This document shows positions 9,478-18,839 of a stretch of 64,000 nucleotides of DNA, piece by piece (positions within the stretch are counted from its first letter, which is position 1; every line of letters begins with the position of its first letter). This DNA comes from Paracidovorax avenae ATCC 19860 (GTDB lineage: Bacteria; Pseudomonadota; Gammaproteobacteria; Burkholderiales; Burkholderiaceae_C): the NCBI RefSeq assembly GCF_000176855.2, contig NC_015138.1, positions 4,154,001-4,218,000 of the forward strand, read 5' to 3'. The translations under genes were made by a program, and so were the position numbers. The notes under the pieces are model-generated. The model saw nothing but the letters and a program-made list of their open reading frames with translations, searched no databases and was not told the origin of the DNA.

Positions 9478-10260
9478 ATGCAACTCAAGGACAAGGTCGC
9501 TTTCATCACCGGCTCGGCCAGCGGCATCGGCAAGGAAATCGCCACCCTCTTCGCGAAGGAAGGCGCGAAGGTCGTCATCGCCGACCTGAACAAGGACGCC
9601 GCCACCGCCACGGCGGACGAGCTCAAGGCCACCGGCGCCCAGGCCCTGGGCGTGGCCGTCGATGTGACGGACGAGGCCCAGGTGGACGCCGCCGTCGAGG
9701 AGGCCGCCAGGGCCTTCGGCGGCATCGACATCCTGGTGAGCAACGCCGGCATCCAGATCGTGCAACCGGTGGAGGAATTCAGCTTCGCCGACTGGAAGAA
9801 GATGCTCGCCATCCACCTGGACGGCGCCTTCCTCACCACGCGCGCCTGCTTGAAGCACATGTACGCCCAGGGCCGCGGCGGCAGCGTGATCTACATGGGC
9901 TCGGTGCACTCCAAGGAAGCCTCCAAGCTCAAGGCCCCCTACGTGACGGCCAAGCACGGCCTGATCGGCCTGTGCAAGACGGTCGCCAAGGAGGGCGCCG
10001 CCAAGGGCGTGCGCGCCAACGTGATCTGCCCCGGCTTCGTGCGCACGCCCCTGGTGGAAAAGCAGATCCCCGAGCAGGCCAGGACCCTGGGCATCACCGA
10101 AGAGGAAGTGGTGAAGAACGTCATGCTCAAGGAAACGGTGGACGGCGAATTCACCACCACCGACGACGTGGCGCGCGCCGCCCTGCTGTTCGCCGCCTTC
10201 CCCACGAATGCGCTCACCGGCCAGTCGCTGGTGGTGAGCCACGGCTGGTTCATGCAGTGA
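9478..10260 (+). CDS. bdhA: D-3-hydroxybutyrate dehydrogenase (SDR family)
   Basis: A 260-residue short-chain dehydrogenase that interconverts 3-hydroxybutyrate and acetoacetate with NAD. The Rossmann motif TGSASGIG, the NAG motif, the Ser region GSVHS and the catalytic Tyr-x-x-x-Lys (YVTAK) are all present. The KxxIPEQAR and [13 protein letters not shown] segments are typical of 3-hydroxybutyrate dehydrogenases rather than general SDRs. A GAGGA ribosome-binding site precedes the ATG. With adc it forms a pathway from 3-hydroxybutyrate through acetoacetate to acetone. Confidence 0.94.
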   Translation: MQLKDKVAFITGSASGIGKEIATLFAKEGAKVVIADLNKDAATATADELKATGAQALGVAVDVTDEAQVDAAVEEAARAFGGIDILVSNAGIQIVQPVEEFSFADWKKMLAIHLDGAFLTTRACLKHMYAQGRGGSVIYMGSVHSKEASKLKAPYVTAKHGLIGLCKTVAKEGAAKGVRANVICPGFVRTPLVEKQIPEQARTLGITEEEVVKNVMLKETVDGEFTTTDDVARAALLFAAFPTNALTGQSLVVSHGWFMQ

Positions 10261-10294
10261 CGGCTGCGGGGCGCGCGGGCGTGCGGCGCGGTGG

Positions 10295-11383
10295 CTAGAA
10301 GGTATGCCGGATGCCGATGTCGGTGCCGCGCCATGCCGCGCTCGCCACGCCCGGCACCCCGCCCCCGCTCAGCGCCGCGCCGCCGGCATTGCCGATGCGC
10401 GAGAACGTCGTGTACACCGCCGTGCGCCTGGAGAGGTTGTAGACGTAGCCGATCGCCAGCTGGGTCGCCTTGCGCTCCACCGCGGCGTTGTCCCCGATGC
10501 GGCTGTACGACACCGGGATGTAGCCCGGCCCCGCCGGAAATTGCGCGCCCACCAGGAAGCCCGATGAGCGGCTGGGCGCGGCCACGCCGTCCTTGCGGTC
10601 CTGGAAGAGCTGCAGCATCGGCCTGGCGACCTTGAAATCGTAGGCCAGGCCCGCGTTGGTCGTGGACACGTCGCCCGAAGCCAGCGACGTCCGGCCGTGG
10701 GCGATGGCGACATTCAGGGGACCGGCCGCGTAGCCCACGCGCAGGCCGGCGTAGTTGCCGTCCTTGCTCGTGCCGTTGGGGGCGCCTGAGCCGTTCTCCC
10801 CCATGGCATACATCAACTGCCCGTAGAAACCGCTCATGGAGGGAAGGAAGTAGCCGACCGAGTTGGAGGCGCGCAGCGCCGTCTGCACCGTGGACACCTT
10901 CGACAGGCTGCCCTGGATGATGTTGGCCGCCGACCCCGCGCCCGCCGTGCCGAAAGGATCGAACAACGTGAGGTTCCAGTAGGTCGGCGTGAAGTCGCGG
11001 CCGAGCCGCATTTCACCCCACCGGGTACTGCTCAGGCTGACGGTGGAGCGGCGGTTGAACGCCAGTCCGGAGGATGCGGCGGCCGTCTGGTTGTTGGCCG
11101 ACGTGACGCCCCCCGTGCCCGTGTCGACATTCAGCCCCATGTCGAGCACGAAGCCCGCGGACAGCCCGCCGCCGAGGTCCTCCACGCCCCGGAATCCGAG
11201 GCGGCTGATCTGGTTGCCACCGCTGCCGTTGAGGCGGTTCACCGAAGCGCCGCCCTGGCTGGCGTGCTGGACGGTCGCATCGATGACCCCGAACACGGTC
11301 AGCGATGATTGCGCGAAGGCCGGCAGGCCCGCAATGGCCGTGGCCGACAGGGCGGCGGCGCTCAGCAAAGTCTTTGCATGCAT
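10295..11383 (-). CDS. Gram-negative porin (OmpC-like, Porin_4 type)
   Basis: A 362-residue trimeric beta-barrel porin of the betaproteobacterial type. It has a signal peptide (MHAKTLLSAAALSATAIAG, cleaved after AFA), a mature start QSSLTVFGVIDATVQ, a RLGFRGVEDLGGGLSA turn typical of the family and a C-terminal Phe. A GAGGA site precedes the start. It follows the Bug binding-protein gene by 25 bp, so it may be the outer-membrane entry route for the substrate of the catabolic cassette upstream. Confidence 0.93.
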   Translation of the reverse strand: MHAKTLLSAAALSATAIAGLPAFAQSSLTVFGVIDATVQHASQGGASVNRLNGSGGNQISRLGFRGVEDLGGGLSAGFVLDMGLNVDTGTGGVTSANNQTAAASSGLAFNRRSTVSLSSTRWGEMRLGRDFTPTYWNLTLFDPFGTAGAGSAANIIQGSLSKVSTVQTALRASNSVGYFLPSMSGFYGQLMYAMGENGSGAPNGTSKDGNYAGLRVGYAAGPLNVAIAHGRTSLASGDVSTTNAGLAYDFKVARPMLQLFQDRKDGVAAPSRSSGFLVGAQFPAGPGYIPVSYSRIGDNAAVERKATQLAIGYVYNLSRRTAVYTTFSRIGNAGGAALSGGGVPGVASAAWRGTDIGIRHTF

Positions 11384-11408
11384 GGGTTGTCCTCGTTACG
11401 GGGTGCTC

Positions 11409-12398
11409 TCACTCCGGCTTGAAGCCGGCGTTGCGCAGCAGCTCGGCGCCCTGCGTCACTTCGTGCGCGATGTACTGCCGGAACTGCTCGGGCGATTCGT
11501 TCACCGGCTCGATGCCCAGGTTGGCGAACGCACCCGAGCGGGCCAGTTCGGACACCGCTGCACTGGCGGCCTTGTTGAGCACCGCGATGCGGTCGGCCGG
11601 CGTGCCGCGGGGCGCCCAGAGGCCGTACCAGGAAGCGTAGGAAAACTGCGGCATGCCGCTTTCGGCGAAGGTCGGCACCTGCGGCAGCAGGGGGCTGCGC
11701 GTCTTCGCGGTGATGGCGATCGGCTTGACGTTGCCCGACTTGGCCATGGGCAGCAGCGACACCATCGAGTCGAGCAGCAGTTGCACCTGGCCGCCCGCCA
11801 CATCGATCAGTGCCGGCTGGGTGCCCTTGTAGGGAACGTAGGTGAAGGACACCTTCCCCTCCTTGGCGAGCAGCAGGGTCGCGAGGTGGCTGGGCGCACC
11901 GAACGCAGGCAGCGCGGCGGTCCAGGCTTCGGGCTTCGCGCCGGCCGACCGGAGCACCTCGGAGAGCTTCTTTTCCGGCTGCTGCGGCGAGATGATCAGC
12001 ATCAGCGGCGCTTCGCCGATGCGCGCCACGGGCGAGAAATCGGCCTGCGGGTCGTAGGGCGGATTCTTCATCACCTGCCGCGTATGCACCTGGGTCGCTG
12101 CGGAAAAGAGCAGCGTGTAGCCATCCGCCGGCGCGGCCTGCACGAAACGGCCTCCCACGGTACCGCTCGCGCCGGCCTTGTTCTCCACGATGACGTTGGT
12201 GCCCAGCTGCTTGCGCATCTGCTCGGCCAGCAGGCGTGCCGCGCTGTCCACCCCGCCGCCCGCCGCGAACGGGACGATGATCCGGACCACGCGGTCGCTC
12301 TCGGGAAAGTGGGCAGCAGCGGCCTGTGCCATCGCACCGGACGCGGCGCATGCCGCCGCGAGAGCCGTGAAGGCCCGCAGCCATTGGCGTTTGTTCAT
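11409..12398 (-). CDS. Bug-family (TctC) periplasmic solute-binding protein
   Basis: A 329-residue tripartite tricarboxylate transporter receptor-type protein. A signal peptide ends at AMA-QA, followed by VRIIVPFAAGGGVDSAARLL and IVENKAGASGTVGG, both standard Bug motifs; YVPYKGTQPALIDVAGGQV is the second. Start at 12398 has an AAGGAG site. No TctA/TctB membrane genes are nearby, as usual for Bug proteins in this group. Its place between the hydantoinase-like genes and a porin suggests it captures the organic acid or ring compound those enzymes degrade. Confidence 0.93.
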   Translation of the reverse strand: MNKRQWLRAFTALAAACAASGAMAQAAAAHFPESDRVVRIIVPFAAGGGVDSAARLLAEQMRKQLGTNVIVENKAGASGTVGGRFVQAAPADGYTLLFSAATQVHTRQVMKNPPYDPQADFSPVARIGEAPLMLIISPQQPEKKLSEVLRSAGAKPEAWTAALPAFGAPSHLATLLLAKEGKVSFTYVPYKGTQPALIDVAGGQVQLLLDSMVSLLPMAKSGNVKPIAITAKTRSPLLPQVPTFAESGMPQFSYASWYGLWAPRGTPADRIAVLNKAASAAVSELARSGAFANLGIEPVNESPEQFRQYIAHEVTQGAELLRNAGFKPE

Positions 12399-12453
12399 GC
12401 TTGTCTCCTTGAAATTTCTTGTGAAGCCGAAAGGAACCGGGTCGGTGCCGCGC

Positions 12454-13521
12454 TCACGAGGGCGGGCGCCGCGCGTGCCTGCGCACGAGGATGTCCAGGG
12501 TGTCCGACAACGCATCGCCGTCCACCCCGCGGGTGATGAAGACCAGGCGCGTGCGGGTGTCGCCCGACGGCCAGGCAGGCAGCCGCTCGGGCGGAGGGAA
12601 CAGGTGCTGCACGCCGTGGACCAGCAGCGGGCGCCGCGGGTCGTCCGTGGTGTGCACCAGCCCCTTGACACGCAGCAGGTCCGCCCCGCGCGAAGCCACG
12701 ACCATGTCGAGCCAGTCCGCGAACGCCTCCAGCGGCAGCGGCACGTCGCGCACCAGCACGAAGGAAGCGATGCCGCCGGCATGGACCGGCTCCGCAGCCC
12801 CGGCCAGGGCCGTGGCGCGCGATGGCGGCGGCCGGTACGCCAGGTCCTGGCCCGCCTCGCGGCCCGCAGGCGCCGGCCGGCGCATCAGCGCCAGCAGCGC
12901 GCCCATCTGCGCGGCAGGCCCCTGCACGACGGACGCATCGGGATTGATACGCTCCAGCGCCCGCAGGATGGCGCCCGTGCCGTTCCCCTCCTGCGGCAGC
13001 AGGTCGGTCTTGGTCAGCACCAGCAGGTCGGCCACGGCCGCCTGCTGCGCGGCTTCCGCGTGCGCGGCCAGGGTGCGCAGGCCCAGCACCGCATCGACCG
13101 TGCAGGCCACGCCGCGCAGCGCGAAGTGGCGCGAGACCGCCGGGTCGCCCATCAACACCCGCAGGATGGGCGCGGGGTCGGCCAGGCCGCTGGTCTCGAT
13201 CAGCACCTGGCGCAAGGGCGGCCCGGGGCGCTGCGCGAGCGCGCACAGTGCCTCCACCAGGTCGCCGCGCACGGCGCAACACAGGCAGCCGTTGGCCAGC
13301 AGCACGGTGTCTTCGGTGGTGTGGGTGATCAGGTCGTGGTCGATGCCGACCTCGCCGAACTCGTTGACGATGACGGCCGTGCCCTCCAGCTCCGGCTGGG
13401 ACAGCAGGCGGTTGAGCAGCGTGGTCTTGCCGCTGCCCAGGAAGCCGGTCAGCACCGTGACGGGAATGCGCTCGCCGCCGGGCTGCTCCGCCGACAGCAA
13501 GGCCGAGAAATGGCCCGCCAT
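12454..13521 (-). CDS. CobW/COG0523-family G3E GTPase (putative metallochaperone)
   Basis: A 355-residue G3E GTPase. It shows the P-loop GFLGSGKTT, the metal-binding CxCC motif in NGCLCC, IETSGLADP as switch region, and TKTD as the guanine-specificity motif; a CobW C-terminal domain follows (LVRDVPLPLEAFADWLDMV). COG0523 proteins deliver metals to partner enzymes. The gene begins 1 bp after a small Cys-containing protein and downstream of hydantoinase A and B genes, so the client is probably that metal-dependent enzyme. Confidence 0.9.
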   Translation of the reverse strand: MAGHFSALLSAEQPGGERIPVTVLTGFLGSGKTTLLNRLLSQPELEGTAVIVNEFGEVGIDHDLITHTTEDTVLLANGCLCCAVRGDLVEALCALAQRPGPPLRQVLIETSGLADPAPILRVLMGDPAVSRHFALRGVACTVDAVLGLRTLAAHAEAAQQAAVADLLVLTKTDLLPQEGNGTGAILRALERINPDASVVQGPAAQMGALLALMRRPAPAGREAGQDLAYRPPPSRATALAGAAEPVHAGGIASFVLVRDVPLPLEAFADWLDMVVASRGADLLRVKGLVHTTDDPRRPLLVHGVQHLFPPPERLPAWPSGDTRTRLVFITRGVDGDALSDTLDILVRRHARRPPS

Positions 13522-13522
13522 G

Positions 13523-13906
13523 TCAGGACTCCGCCTGCGAGCCGTGCAGGCTCGCGAACGAGCGCAGGCTGCGCTCCAGCCGCGCCAGGATCCATTCCGC
13601 GCCGCCGGGCCCGATCGCGCCCTCGCCCAGCCGCTGCAGCAGCAGGCGCACCGGCTCGGGCCGGGACGCGGCCGGCCCCCAGTCCTCGAAGAACGCGGCC
13701 ACCGCCGGCTCGCCCGAGCGCAGGCCGGCGTCCTGCAGGTAGTCGAAGATGTCCAGCTCGAAGTCTTCGAGCCGCAGGCTGATGCCGCCCGTGCCGCAGC
13801 CGCATGCGCCGCCCAGCGCGACGTGGCGCATCGCCAGGTCGCTCCAGAGGCGCAGCAGCGCGTCGGTGCGCTGCGCGATGCAGTCGCTGGCTTCGGCCAC
13901 GGTCAC
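13523..13906 (-). CDS. Small conserved protein of the hydantoinase operon, function unknown
   Basis: A 127-residue soluble protein not recognised as a named family. It contains a short Cys pair segment GGACGCGTGG around residue 35 after MRHVAL, which could bind metal. The start is a GTG whose bases overlap the hyuB stop (GTGA), the usual sign of coupled translation, and the stop lies 1 bp from the CobW start. The context suggests an accessory or maturation factor for the hydantoinase-like enzyme. Confidence 0.65.
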   Translation of the reverse strand: MTVAEASDCIAQRTDALLRLWSDLAMRHVALGGACGCGTGGISLRLEDFELDIFDYLQDAGLRSGEPAVAAFFEDWGPAASRPEPVRLLLQRLGEGAIGPGGAEWILARLERSLRSFASLHGSQAES

Positions 13907-15720
13907 TGGCCGTCCCAGGCGGCGGTTGGGGTGGCGGCGGTGCCGGCGGCCGGGCTGCGCGGCGCGGCGCGCAGGCGCTGCGTGGCTTCCGCGTCGGCGC
14001 GGCCCTGCGCATCGAGCACCACGCGGTACACCTCGCGGGCCACTTCGGCGCTCACATAGCCTTCGCGCACGTCTTCGGCCACCTTGTCGATCTCGCGGTC
14101 CAGCGGGTCGCCGAAGCCCCCGCCGCCGCCCGACAGCATCTTGTAGGCGTCGCCGCGCTCCAGCCGCACGTTGAAGATCTTGGCGTTGGCATGGTCGGTC
14201 TTCCATTCGCCCTTGTGGCGCACGGCCAGGCCGTTGCCCATCGCGTCGCCGCCGCCTTCCAGGCCCCAGGGCTTGCAGTGGACGCGGTCGATGCGGGTGG
14301 TCACGGTGAAGGGCGAGAGCGCCTGCACCACCATCTCCGCGCCCAGCCCGCCGCGGTACCGGCCGGCGCCGGCGGAATCCTTGCGGATCTCGTACTTCTC
14401 GACCAGCACCGGGTACTTGGCTTCCAGTTGCTCGGTGGGGCTGTTGTGGGTGTCGCCGTCGTTGATGCAGACGGTGACGGAAACGCCGTCCTCGCGGCTC
14501 TTGGCGCCCCAGCCGCCGCCCAGCGGGCCGATGCCGACGATGAAGAGGCGCCCGTCCTCCGGCGAGATGCCGTGGATGTTGGGGAACACCAAGTCGGCAT
14601 GGTGGCCGGCGATGGAGCGGTCGGGAATGGCCGGCGCCAGCGCCTTGAAGATGGTGTCGATCACCGTCATCGGGAAGGTCATCCAGACCCGCATCGGGTA
14701 AGGCCGCTCGGCGCTGACCACCGTGCCCATGGGCATCACCACCTTGAGCGGGCGGAAGCTGCCATCGTTGACCGGATAGTCGGTGGGCGTGGTCAGGCAC
14801 TTGTAGGCCACCTGCGCGCAAGCGATGCCGGTGGTGAAGCCCGAGTTGTAGAAGCCGCGCACCTGTTTGGAGACGTCCGACAGGTCCACCGTCATCTCGT
14901 CGCCCTGCACCGTCACCTTGACGCGGATGGGGATGCGCTTGCCGATCTCCAGGCCGTCGTCGTCCATGAAGGATTCGGCCTCGTAGACGCCGTCGGGGAT
15001 GGACAGCGTGTTCTTGCGCGCCACCGCCTCGGACGAATCCATGATCTGGCGGATGGCGCCGTTGACCGCGTCGGCGCCGTAGCGCTGCAGCAGCTCCACG
15101 TAGCGCCGCTCGCCGGTGGTGATGGCGGTGATCTGCGCGCGCAGGTCGCCCAGTGCCCGCTCGGCCAGCCGCACGTTCATGGCGATGATGTCGATCAGGT
15201 CCTGGTTGACCACGCCCTCGCGCTGGTACTTGACGATGGGGATCTGGATGCCTTCGCTGAAGATGTCGGTGGTGACGTTGCCCAGCGTGCCACCCACGTC
15301 CAGCCAGTGCGCCATGCAGCAGGTGAAGCCTTCGAGCCGGCCTTCGTGGAACACCGGCATGGTGAAGGTGAAGTGGTTCAGGTGGCTGCCCGTGGTGTAG
15401 GCGTCGTTGGTGACCAGAATGTCGCCGGGCAGGATGTTCTCGTAGCCGAAGTGGCGGATCTTGGCCTTCACGGTTTCCGACATGCCGCGGATGAACATCG
15501 GCAGGCCCAGGCCGATCGAGACCGTGTCTCCTTCCTTGGTGAAAAGGCCGACGGTGAAATCCAGCGCCTCGTAGATGATGAGGTTGTAGGCCGTGCGGGT
15601 CAGGTTGGTCTTCATCTCCTCCGTCACGGCGTAGAGGCCGTTGCGGATGATCTCGACGGTGACCGGATCGACGGCGGCGCCGGTGCCGGCGGCCGCTGCG
15701 GGGGTGGTGTAGGTGCTCAT
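13903..15720 (-). CDS. hyuB: Hydantoinase/oxoprolinase B-type subunit (HyuB)
   Basis: A 605-residue protein of the N-methylhydantoinase B / acetone and acetophenone carboxylase family. The start DPVTVEIIRNGLYAVTEEMK, the core LPGDILVTNDAYTTGSHLNH, the Gly-rich GGGWGAKSREDG and the Asn segment NSPTEQLEAKYPVL are family hallmarks. It works with the ATP-binding A subunit to open a lactam or imide ring or carboxylate a ketone. Start overlaps the hyuA stop by 4 bases (ATGA). Substrate cannot be told from sequence alone. Confidence 0.92.
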   Translation of the reverse strand: MSTYTTPAAAAGTGAAVDPVTVEIIRNGLYAVTEEMKTNLTRTAYNLIIYEALDFTVGLFTKEGDTVSIGLGLPMFIRGMSETVKAKIRHFGYENILPGDILVTNDAYTTGSHLNHFTFTMPVFHEGRLEGFTCCMAHWLDVGGTLGNVTTDIFSEGIQIPIVKYQREGVVNQDLIDIIAMNVRLAERALGDLRAQITAITTGERRYVELLQRYGADAVNGAIRQIMDSSEAVARKNTLSIPDGVYEAESFMDDDGLEIGKRIPIRVKVTVQGDEMTVDLSDVSKQVRGFYNSGFTTGIACAQVAYKCLTTPTDYPVNDGSFRPLKVVMPMGTVVSAERPYPMRVWMTFPMTVIDTIFKALAPAIPDRSIAGHHADLVFPNIHGISPEDGRLFIVGIGPLGGGWGAKSREDGVSVTVCINDGDTHNSPTEQLEAKYPVLVEKYEIRKDSAGAGRYRGGLGAEMVVQALSPFTVTTRIDRVHCKPWGLEGGGDAMGNGLAVRHKGEWKTDHANAKIFNVRLERGDAYKMLSGGGGGFGDPLDREIDKVAEDVREGYVSAEVAREVYRVVLDAQGRADAEATQRLRAAPRSPAAGTAATPTAAWDGQ

Positions 15721-17813
15721 GTGCGGTCGCTTCCGATGGCGATTTGCAGGTTGCCGAGTTCGTCCACGCGCAGCGCGTCGCCGGGCTGCACGACGGTGGT
15801 GGAGGCGTGCTCCTCGATGAGGGCGGGGCCGGAGATCGAATTGCCGGCGCGCAGCAGGTCGCGCTTGAAGACCGGCGTTTCGGCCCAGCCGCCCGCGCGG
15901 AAGTACACCGGCTTGACGGCGCGCAGCGCGTCCGCCTCGGGCTTGTCGCTGCCTTGCGCCACCTGGTGCTTCGGCGGCTTCTTCATGGTGCCCAGCACCG
16001 TGACGCGCAGGCTCACCAGGTCGGCCGGCTCCTTGGGCGCCGAGGTGCCGTAGCGCACCTTGTGCAGTTCGTCGAACTGGCGCTTGATCGCCGAGCGGTC
16101 GCGGCTTTCGAAGAAGGCCAGCGGCAGGTCCACGGTGACCGCATGCTCCTGGCCCACGTAGCGCATGTCGGCGGCGCGCTCGATCACCACGCCGTCGGCC
16201 TTCACGCCGGACTGCTCCAGCGCGGCGCGGCCCTCGTCTTCCATCTTTCTGTACGCCTCCTCGATCTCGTCGAAGGACACGTCATTGAGCTTGCGGAACA
16301 CCGAGCGCACATAGTCGTAGCGCAGGTCGGAGAACAGCATGCCGTAGGCCGAGAAATAGCCCGGCGCATACGGAATCAGCACCTTGCGGATGCCGATCTC
16401 GCGCGCGATGGCCGAGGCGTGCAGCGGGCCCGCGCCGCCATAGACCACCATGGTGAAGCTGCCGGCGTCCAGGCCGCGCTCGGTGGTCACGGCCTTCACG
16501 GCATGCGACATCTGCGTCACCGCGATGCGCAGGATGCCGTCGGCCGCCTCGGTCGGATCCAGCCCCAGCGGCGTCGCGACGCGCTCGGCCATCTGGCGCT
16601 GGCAGCCCACCAGGTCGAGCTTCAATTCGCCGCCCAGGAAGTTGTCGGCATCGAGCCGGCCCAGCACCAGGTTGGCGTCGGTCACCGTCGGCTCCTGGCC
16701 GCCGCGGCCGTAGGCCACCGGGCCGGGGATGGAGCCCGCGCTCTGCGGGCCCACCCGCAGCGCGTTGCCGGTCTCGACGCGGGCGATGGAGCCGCCGCCG
16801 GTGCCGACCTCGTGGATGTCCATCATCGGGATCTGGATGGGCAGCGCGCGCTCGTAGCCGCCGATCAGGGCCGAGCCGGTCGTGAGCGGCCGGCCCTCGC
16901 TGATCACGCCGGCCTTGGCGGTGGTGCCACCCATGTCGAAGGCGATGGCATCGCCCATGCCCAGTTGCGCGCAGATCGCCTGCGCGCCGATCACGCCGGC
17001 CGCCGGGCCGGACTCCAGCATGCGCACGCAGCCGACGCGGGCATGCTCGATGGGGAACAGGCCACCGGTGGACTGGACCACGTAGAAGTCGCCGCCGAAG
17101 CCCTTGGCCGAGAGGTGCGTTTCCAGCTGGCCCAGGTACTGCGACACGCGCGGGCCCACGTAGGCGTTGGCCACGACGGTGGAGACGCGCTCGAATTCGC
17201 GGTATTCCTGGCTCAGCTCGTGCGACGCGGAGACGAAGGCCTGCGGCAGCTCTTCCTGCAGGATGGCCTTCACGCGCTGCTCATGGGCCGGGTTGCGGTA
17301 GGAATGCAGCAGCAGCACGGCCACGGCCTCGATGCCCTGGCCTTTCAATTCCTTCGCCAGTTCGCGCACCGCCGCCTCGTCCAGCGGCTTGTGCAGGCTG
17401 CCGTCGGCGCGCAGGCGCTCGGCCACCTCGAAGCGCAGCGAGCGCCTGACCAGCGGCTGGTGCTTGTTGAAGAACAGGTTGTAGGCGTCGGGCCGGTTCA
17501 CGCGGCCGATCTCGTAGATGTCGCGGAAACCCTCGGTGATCAGCAGCGCGGTGTTGGCGCCGTTGCGCTCCAGCAGCGTGTTGATGGCGATGGTCGAGCC
17601 GTGCAGGAACAGGTTGCCGTCCTTCAGATCGATGTCCGCGCTGTCCAGCGTGGACTGGATGCCGTTGACCAGGGCGCCATGGGTGGACAGCGCCTTGCCG
17701 AACAGCAGCTGGCCCGTGGCCTCGTCGAACGCCGCCATGTCGGTGAAGGTGCCGCCGATGTCCACGGCGATGCGCAGCTTGCGCGCGTTGGGGGTGGTGG
17801 AATTGCTTGCCAT
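15717..17813 (-). CDS. hyuA: Hydantoinase/oxoprolinase A-type subunit (HyuA)
   Basis: A 698-residue ATP-dependent subunit of the hydantoinase/oxoprolinase family. The ASKHA-type phosphate loop VDIGGTFTD (about residues 18-26), HGSTIAINTLLER, FDMGGTTAKAG and the C-terminal ISGPALIEEHASTTVVQPGD are diagnostic. It pairs with the HyuB protein (ATGA overlap). It sits 15 bp downstream of the FAH-family gene, giving an operon FAH-hyuA-hyuB-small-cobW-bug-porin read leftward. N-methylhydantoinase, acetophenone carboxylase and 5-oxoprolinase are all possible activities. Confidence 0.92.
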   Translation of the reverse strand: MASNSTTPNARKLRIAVDIGGTFTDMAAFDEATGQLLFGKALSTHGALVNGIQSTLDSADIDLKDGNLFLHGSTIAINTLLERNGANTALLITEGFRDIYEIGRVNRPDAYNLFFNKHQPLVRRSLRFEVAERLRADGSLHKPLDEAAVRELAKELKGQGIEAVAVLLLHSYRNPAHEQRVKAILQEELPQAFVSASHELSQEYREFERVSTVVANAYVGPRVSQYLGQLETHLSAKGFGGDFYVVQSTGGLFPIEHARVGCVRMLESGPAAGVIGAQAICAQLGMGDAIAFDMGGTTAKAGVISEGRPLTTGSALIGGYERALPIQIPMMDIHEVGTGGGSIARVETGNALRVGPQSAGSIPGPVAYGRGGQEPTVTDANLVLGRLDADNFLGGELKLDLVGCQRQMAERVATPLGLDPTEAADGILRIAVTQMSHAVKAVTTERGLDAGSFTMVVYGGAGPLHASAIAREIGIRKVLIPYAPGYFSAYGMLFSDLRYDYVRSVFRKLNDVSFDEIEEAYRKMEDEGRAALEQSGVKADGVVIERAADMRYVGQEHAVTVDLPLAFFESRDRSAIKRQFDELHKVRYGTSAPKEPADLVSLRVTVLGTMKKPPKHQVAQGSDKPEADALRAVKPVYFRAGGWAETPVFKRDLLRAGNSISGPALIEEHASTTVVQPGDALRVDELGNLQIAIGSDRT

Positions 17814-17828
17814 CTGCTTGCCCGCGCC

Positions 17829-18680
17829 TCAGGCGTCCGTTCCGATGCGGTTGCGCAGAATGCCCAGGCCGGTGATCTCCACCTCGACCGTGTCGCCGTG
17901 CTTCATGTAGCGCGGCGGCTCGCGGCGGTCACCCACGCCGCCGGGCGTGCCGGTGGCGATCACGTCGCCGGGCGAGAGCGGCGTGAAGCGCGAGACGTAT
18001 TCGACGATGGTCGGGATGTCGAAGATCAGGTCGCCCACGCTGGCGTGCTGCATCACCTCGCCGTTCAGCCGCGTTTCCAGCGTCAGGCGGGCCACGTCGG
18101 GCACCTCGTCGCGGGTCACCAGGCAGGGGCCGAAGGGCGCGGTGCCGGGGAAGTTCTTGCCCGGCGTGAACTGGTGCGTGTGGCGCTGCCAGTCGCGCAC
18201 GCTGATGTCGTTGAAGCAGGCATAGCCGGCGATGTGCTCGAAGGCGTCGGCCTTGGGAATATGGCGCCCGCCCTGGCCGATCACGAAGGCCAGCTCGCCC
18301 TCCCAGTCGAAACGTTCGGAGAAGGATGGACGCAGCACCTCGTCGCCCTGCGCGGCCAGCGAATCGGTAAAGCGCAGGAAGAGCGACGGGTATTCGCTGT
18401 CGGCCCGCCTGGTCTCGGCCACGTGGGTCTTGTAGTTGAGGCCCACGCAGATGATCTTGCCGGGCTGGGGGATGACCGGCAGGGCGCGGGTGTCGGCCGC
18501 GCGGACGGCGCGTGCGCCCGATGCGGTGGCGTCGGCCAGCGCAGGCAGGGCCTGCGCCGCCAGCACGGAACGCAGGTCGGGATGGCGGCGCAGGAAGTCG
18601 TCGCCCGGCAACAGGAAGTCGTCGCCGCGCAGGACCCCGTAGGTGGCTTGGCCGGCGTGTTGGAAGGAGGCTATTTTCAA
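17829..18680 (-). CDS. Fumarylacetoacetate hydrolase-family protein
   Basis: A 283-residue FAH-superfamily enzyme (C-C bond hydrolase, decarboxylase or isomerase of 2-oxo/acylpyruvate acids). GKIICVGLNYKTHVAET, FDWEGELAFVIGQGGR (metal-binding Glu region) and GDVIATGTPGGVG are typical. A TTG start is chosen (LKIASFQ) because it gives the usual family length and sits 8 nt after AGGA; an upstream ATG at 18773 would add 31 residues unlike the family and cross the likely promoter. First gene of the catabolic operon. Confidence 0.85.
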   Translation of the reverse strand: MKIASFQHAGQATYGVLRGDDFLLPGDDFLRRHPDLRSVLAAQALPALADATASGARAVRAADTRALPVIPQPGKIICVGLNYKTHVAETRRADSEYPSLFLRFTDSLAAQGDEVLRPSFSERFDWEGELAFVIGQGGRHIPKADAFEHIAGYACFNDISVRDWQRHTHQFTPGKNFPGTAPFGPCLVTRDEVPDVARLTLETRLNGEVMQHASVGDLIFDIPTIVEYVSRFTPLSPGDVIATGTPGGVGDRREPPRYMKHGDTVEVEITGLGILRNRIGTDA

Positions 18681-18774
18681 GGCGGTGTCCTCGGAAGGCT
18701 GGGAAGAAGGCGCCGCGCGGCCCATCCACGATGGCCGCCCGGCACAGGCCTGTGCAATGTAGGAATTCGCCATC

Positions 18775-18826
18775 TATCTGTGCAGATAAGATTCAGAGCT
18801 TTCAGAATTGCCAAAACGCAGATAAC
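18775..18826. promoter_or_regulatory. Candidate LysR operator between FAH operon and LysR gene
   Basis: A perfect dyad TATCTG-TG-CAGATA (18775-18788) lies 52 bp before the LysR start, and its right half is repeated as GCAGATAA at 18819-18826. A short palindrome plus a second half-site in a divergent promoter region is the usual LysR arrangement (recognition and activation sites). Binding is inferred. Confidence 0.5.
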
Positions 18827-18839
18827 CGGGAAACCCCGC

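Noticed and set aside
15744..18839. Long plus-strand frame running into the LysR gene
   Set aside because: The upstream part is antisense to hyuA and FAH genes; only the part from 18840 is LysR-like.
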